DNA of 5,386 nucleotides. Source: Candidatus Brocadiia bacterium. GTDB lineage: Bacteria > Planctomycetota > PUPC01 > DSUN01. Within the stretch, counting starts at the first letter, position 1. Each line of letters opens with the position of its first letter. The translations under genes were made by a program, and so were the position numbers. The notes beneath the pieces are model-generated. The model made no database searches, was not told where the DNA came from, and saw only the letters and a list, made by a program, of their open reading frames with translations. The DNA is taken from assembly GCA_016782825.1 (NCBI GenBank), contig JADHXT010000267.1, forward strand, positions 1-5,386, in the 5' to 3' direction. Positions 5,331 to 5,386 of the stretch are shown one piece after another.

Positions 5331-5369
5331 CCACAGTGTTATCTACCATTGGAGGACAAGAATGCGTCA
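5314..5369 (+). promoter_or_regulatory. 20-bp inverted repeat enclosing the ribosome binding site and start codon of the next gene
   Basis: Arms 5314-5333 and 5350-5369 are complementary at 18 of 20 positions, with a 16-nt spacer. The two exceptions are C5322/A5361 and A5326/C5357, which in RNA would be A-C mismatches inside the helix. The right arm holds GGAGGA (5351-5356) and the ATG (5362-5364), so if transcription starts upstream, the fold hides both signals. This fits translational control (thermometer-like or protein/ligand-controlled). A dyad operator or a transposon-end palindrome are other options. No T-run follows, so it is not a terminator. Confidence 0.6.
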
Positions 5370-5386
5370 GAAGAGAGAAGCCGTGT
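5362..5386 (+). CDS. Start of a further gene, cut by the window end
   Basis: GGAGGA (5351-5356) is five bases before an ATG that opens MRQKREAV and then leaves the window. The basic, short N-terminus is compatible with a type IV pilin-like pseudopilin leader (the MRQKR... before FTLIEL that is frequent in Planctomycetota and Lentisphaerota), or with many other proteins; eight residues cannot decide. The inverted repeat over its start suggests controlled translation. About 108 bases separate it from the propeller gene, so it may have its own promoter. Confidence 0.45.

Noticed and set aside
3871..5349. 492-codon open frame on the minus strand
   Set aside because: It mirrors the propeller gene and the end of the FecR gene; composition is the usual antisense shadow. 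Its start lies in the spacer of the large inverted repeat and has no ribosome binding site.
1..5386. CRISPR array or complete insertion sequence
   Set aside because: No spaced identical repeats of CRISPR length and no transposase gene with terminal repeats are visible in the window.

Overview
The window is GC-rich bacterial DNA. The most informative block is a sigma factor immediately followed by a FecR-domain membrane protein. This layout is common in Planctomycetota and related PVC-type bacteria, where the sigma factors belong to the Rhodopirellula/Verrucomicrobium-type ECF group. The SASA-type esterase relative and the PD40-type propeller protein fit the same kind of organism. The assignment to a phylum is inference; nothing in the window fixes it.

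Layout. Bases 1-1005 hold the 3' part of a gene for a sialate O-acetylesterase (SASA/SGNH-fold) relative in which every catalytic signature I can align is altered. Bases 1006-1878 have no convincing protein gene. They hold a hairpin (1280-1316), the 3' half of a tRNA-Asp(GTC) gene on the minus strand (about 1328-1374) without a recognisable 5' half, and several short repeats. Bases 1879-5253 are a three-gene unit on the plus strand with no bases between genes at the first junction (TGA then ATG) and at most 15 at the second: an ECF sigma factor, a 623-residue single-pass FecR-type protein with a large extracytoplasmic part, and a secreted beta-propeller protein. At the right edge a further gene seems to begin at 5362. 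Its ribosome binding site and start codon lie in one arm of a 20-bp inverted repeat (5314-5333 / 5350-5369).

How the parts may work together. The sigma factor probably directs RNA polymerase to a small regulon. The FecR-type protein, with a short helical cytoplasmic N-terminus, one membrane segment and probable ligand-binding domains outside, is the natural candidate to control it in response to an extracytoplasmic signal. The propeller protein would act in the same extracytoplasmic space. The displaced tRNA 3' half suggests that the window crosses the edge of an integrated element. In that reading the esterase-like gene is host flank and the sigma/FecR/propeller unit is cargo. This is a hypothesis and needs the other end of the element.
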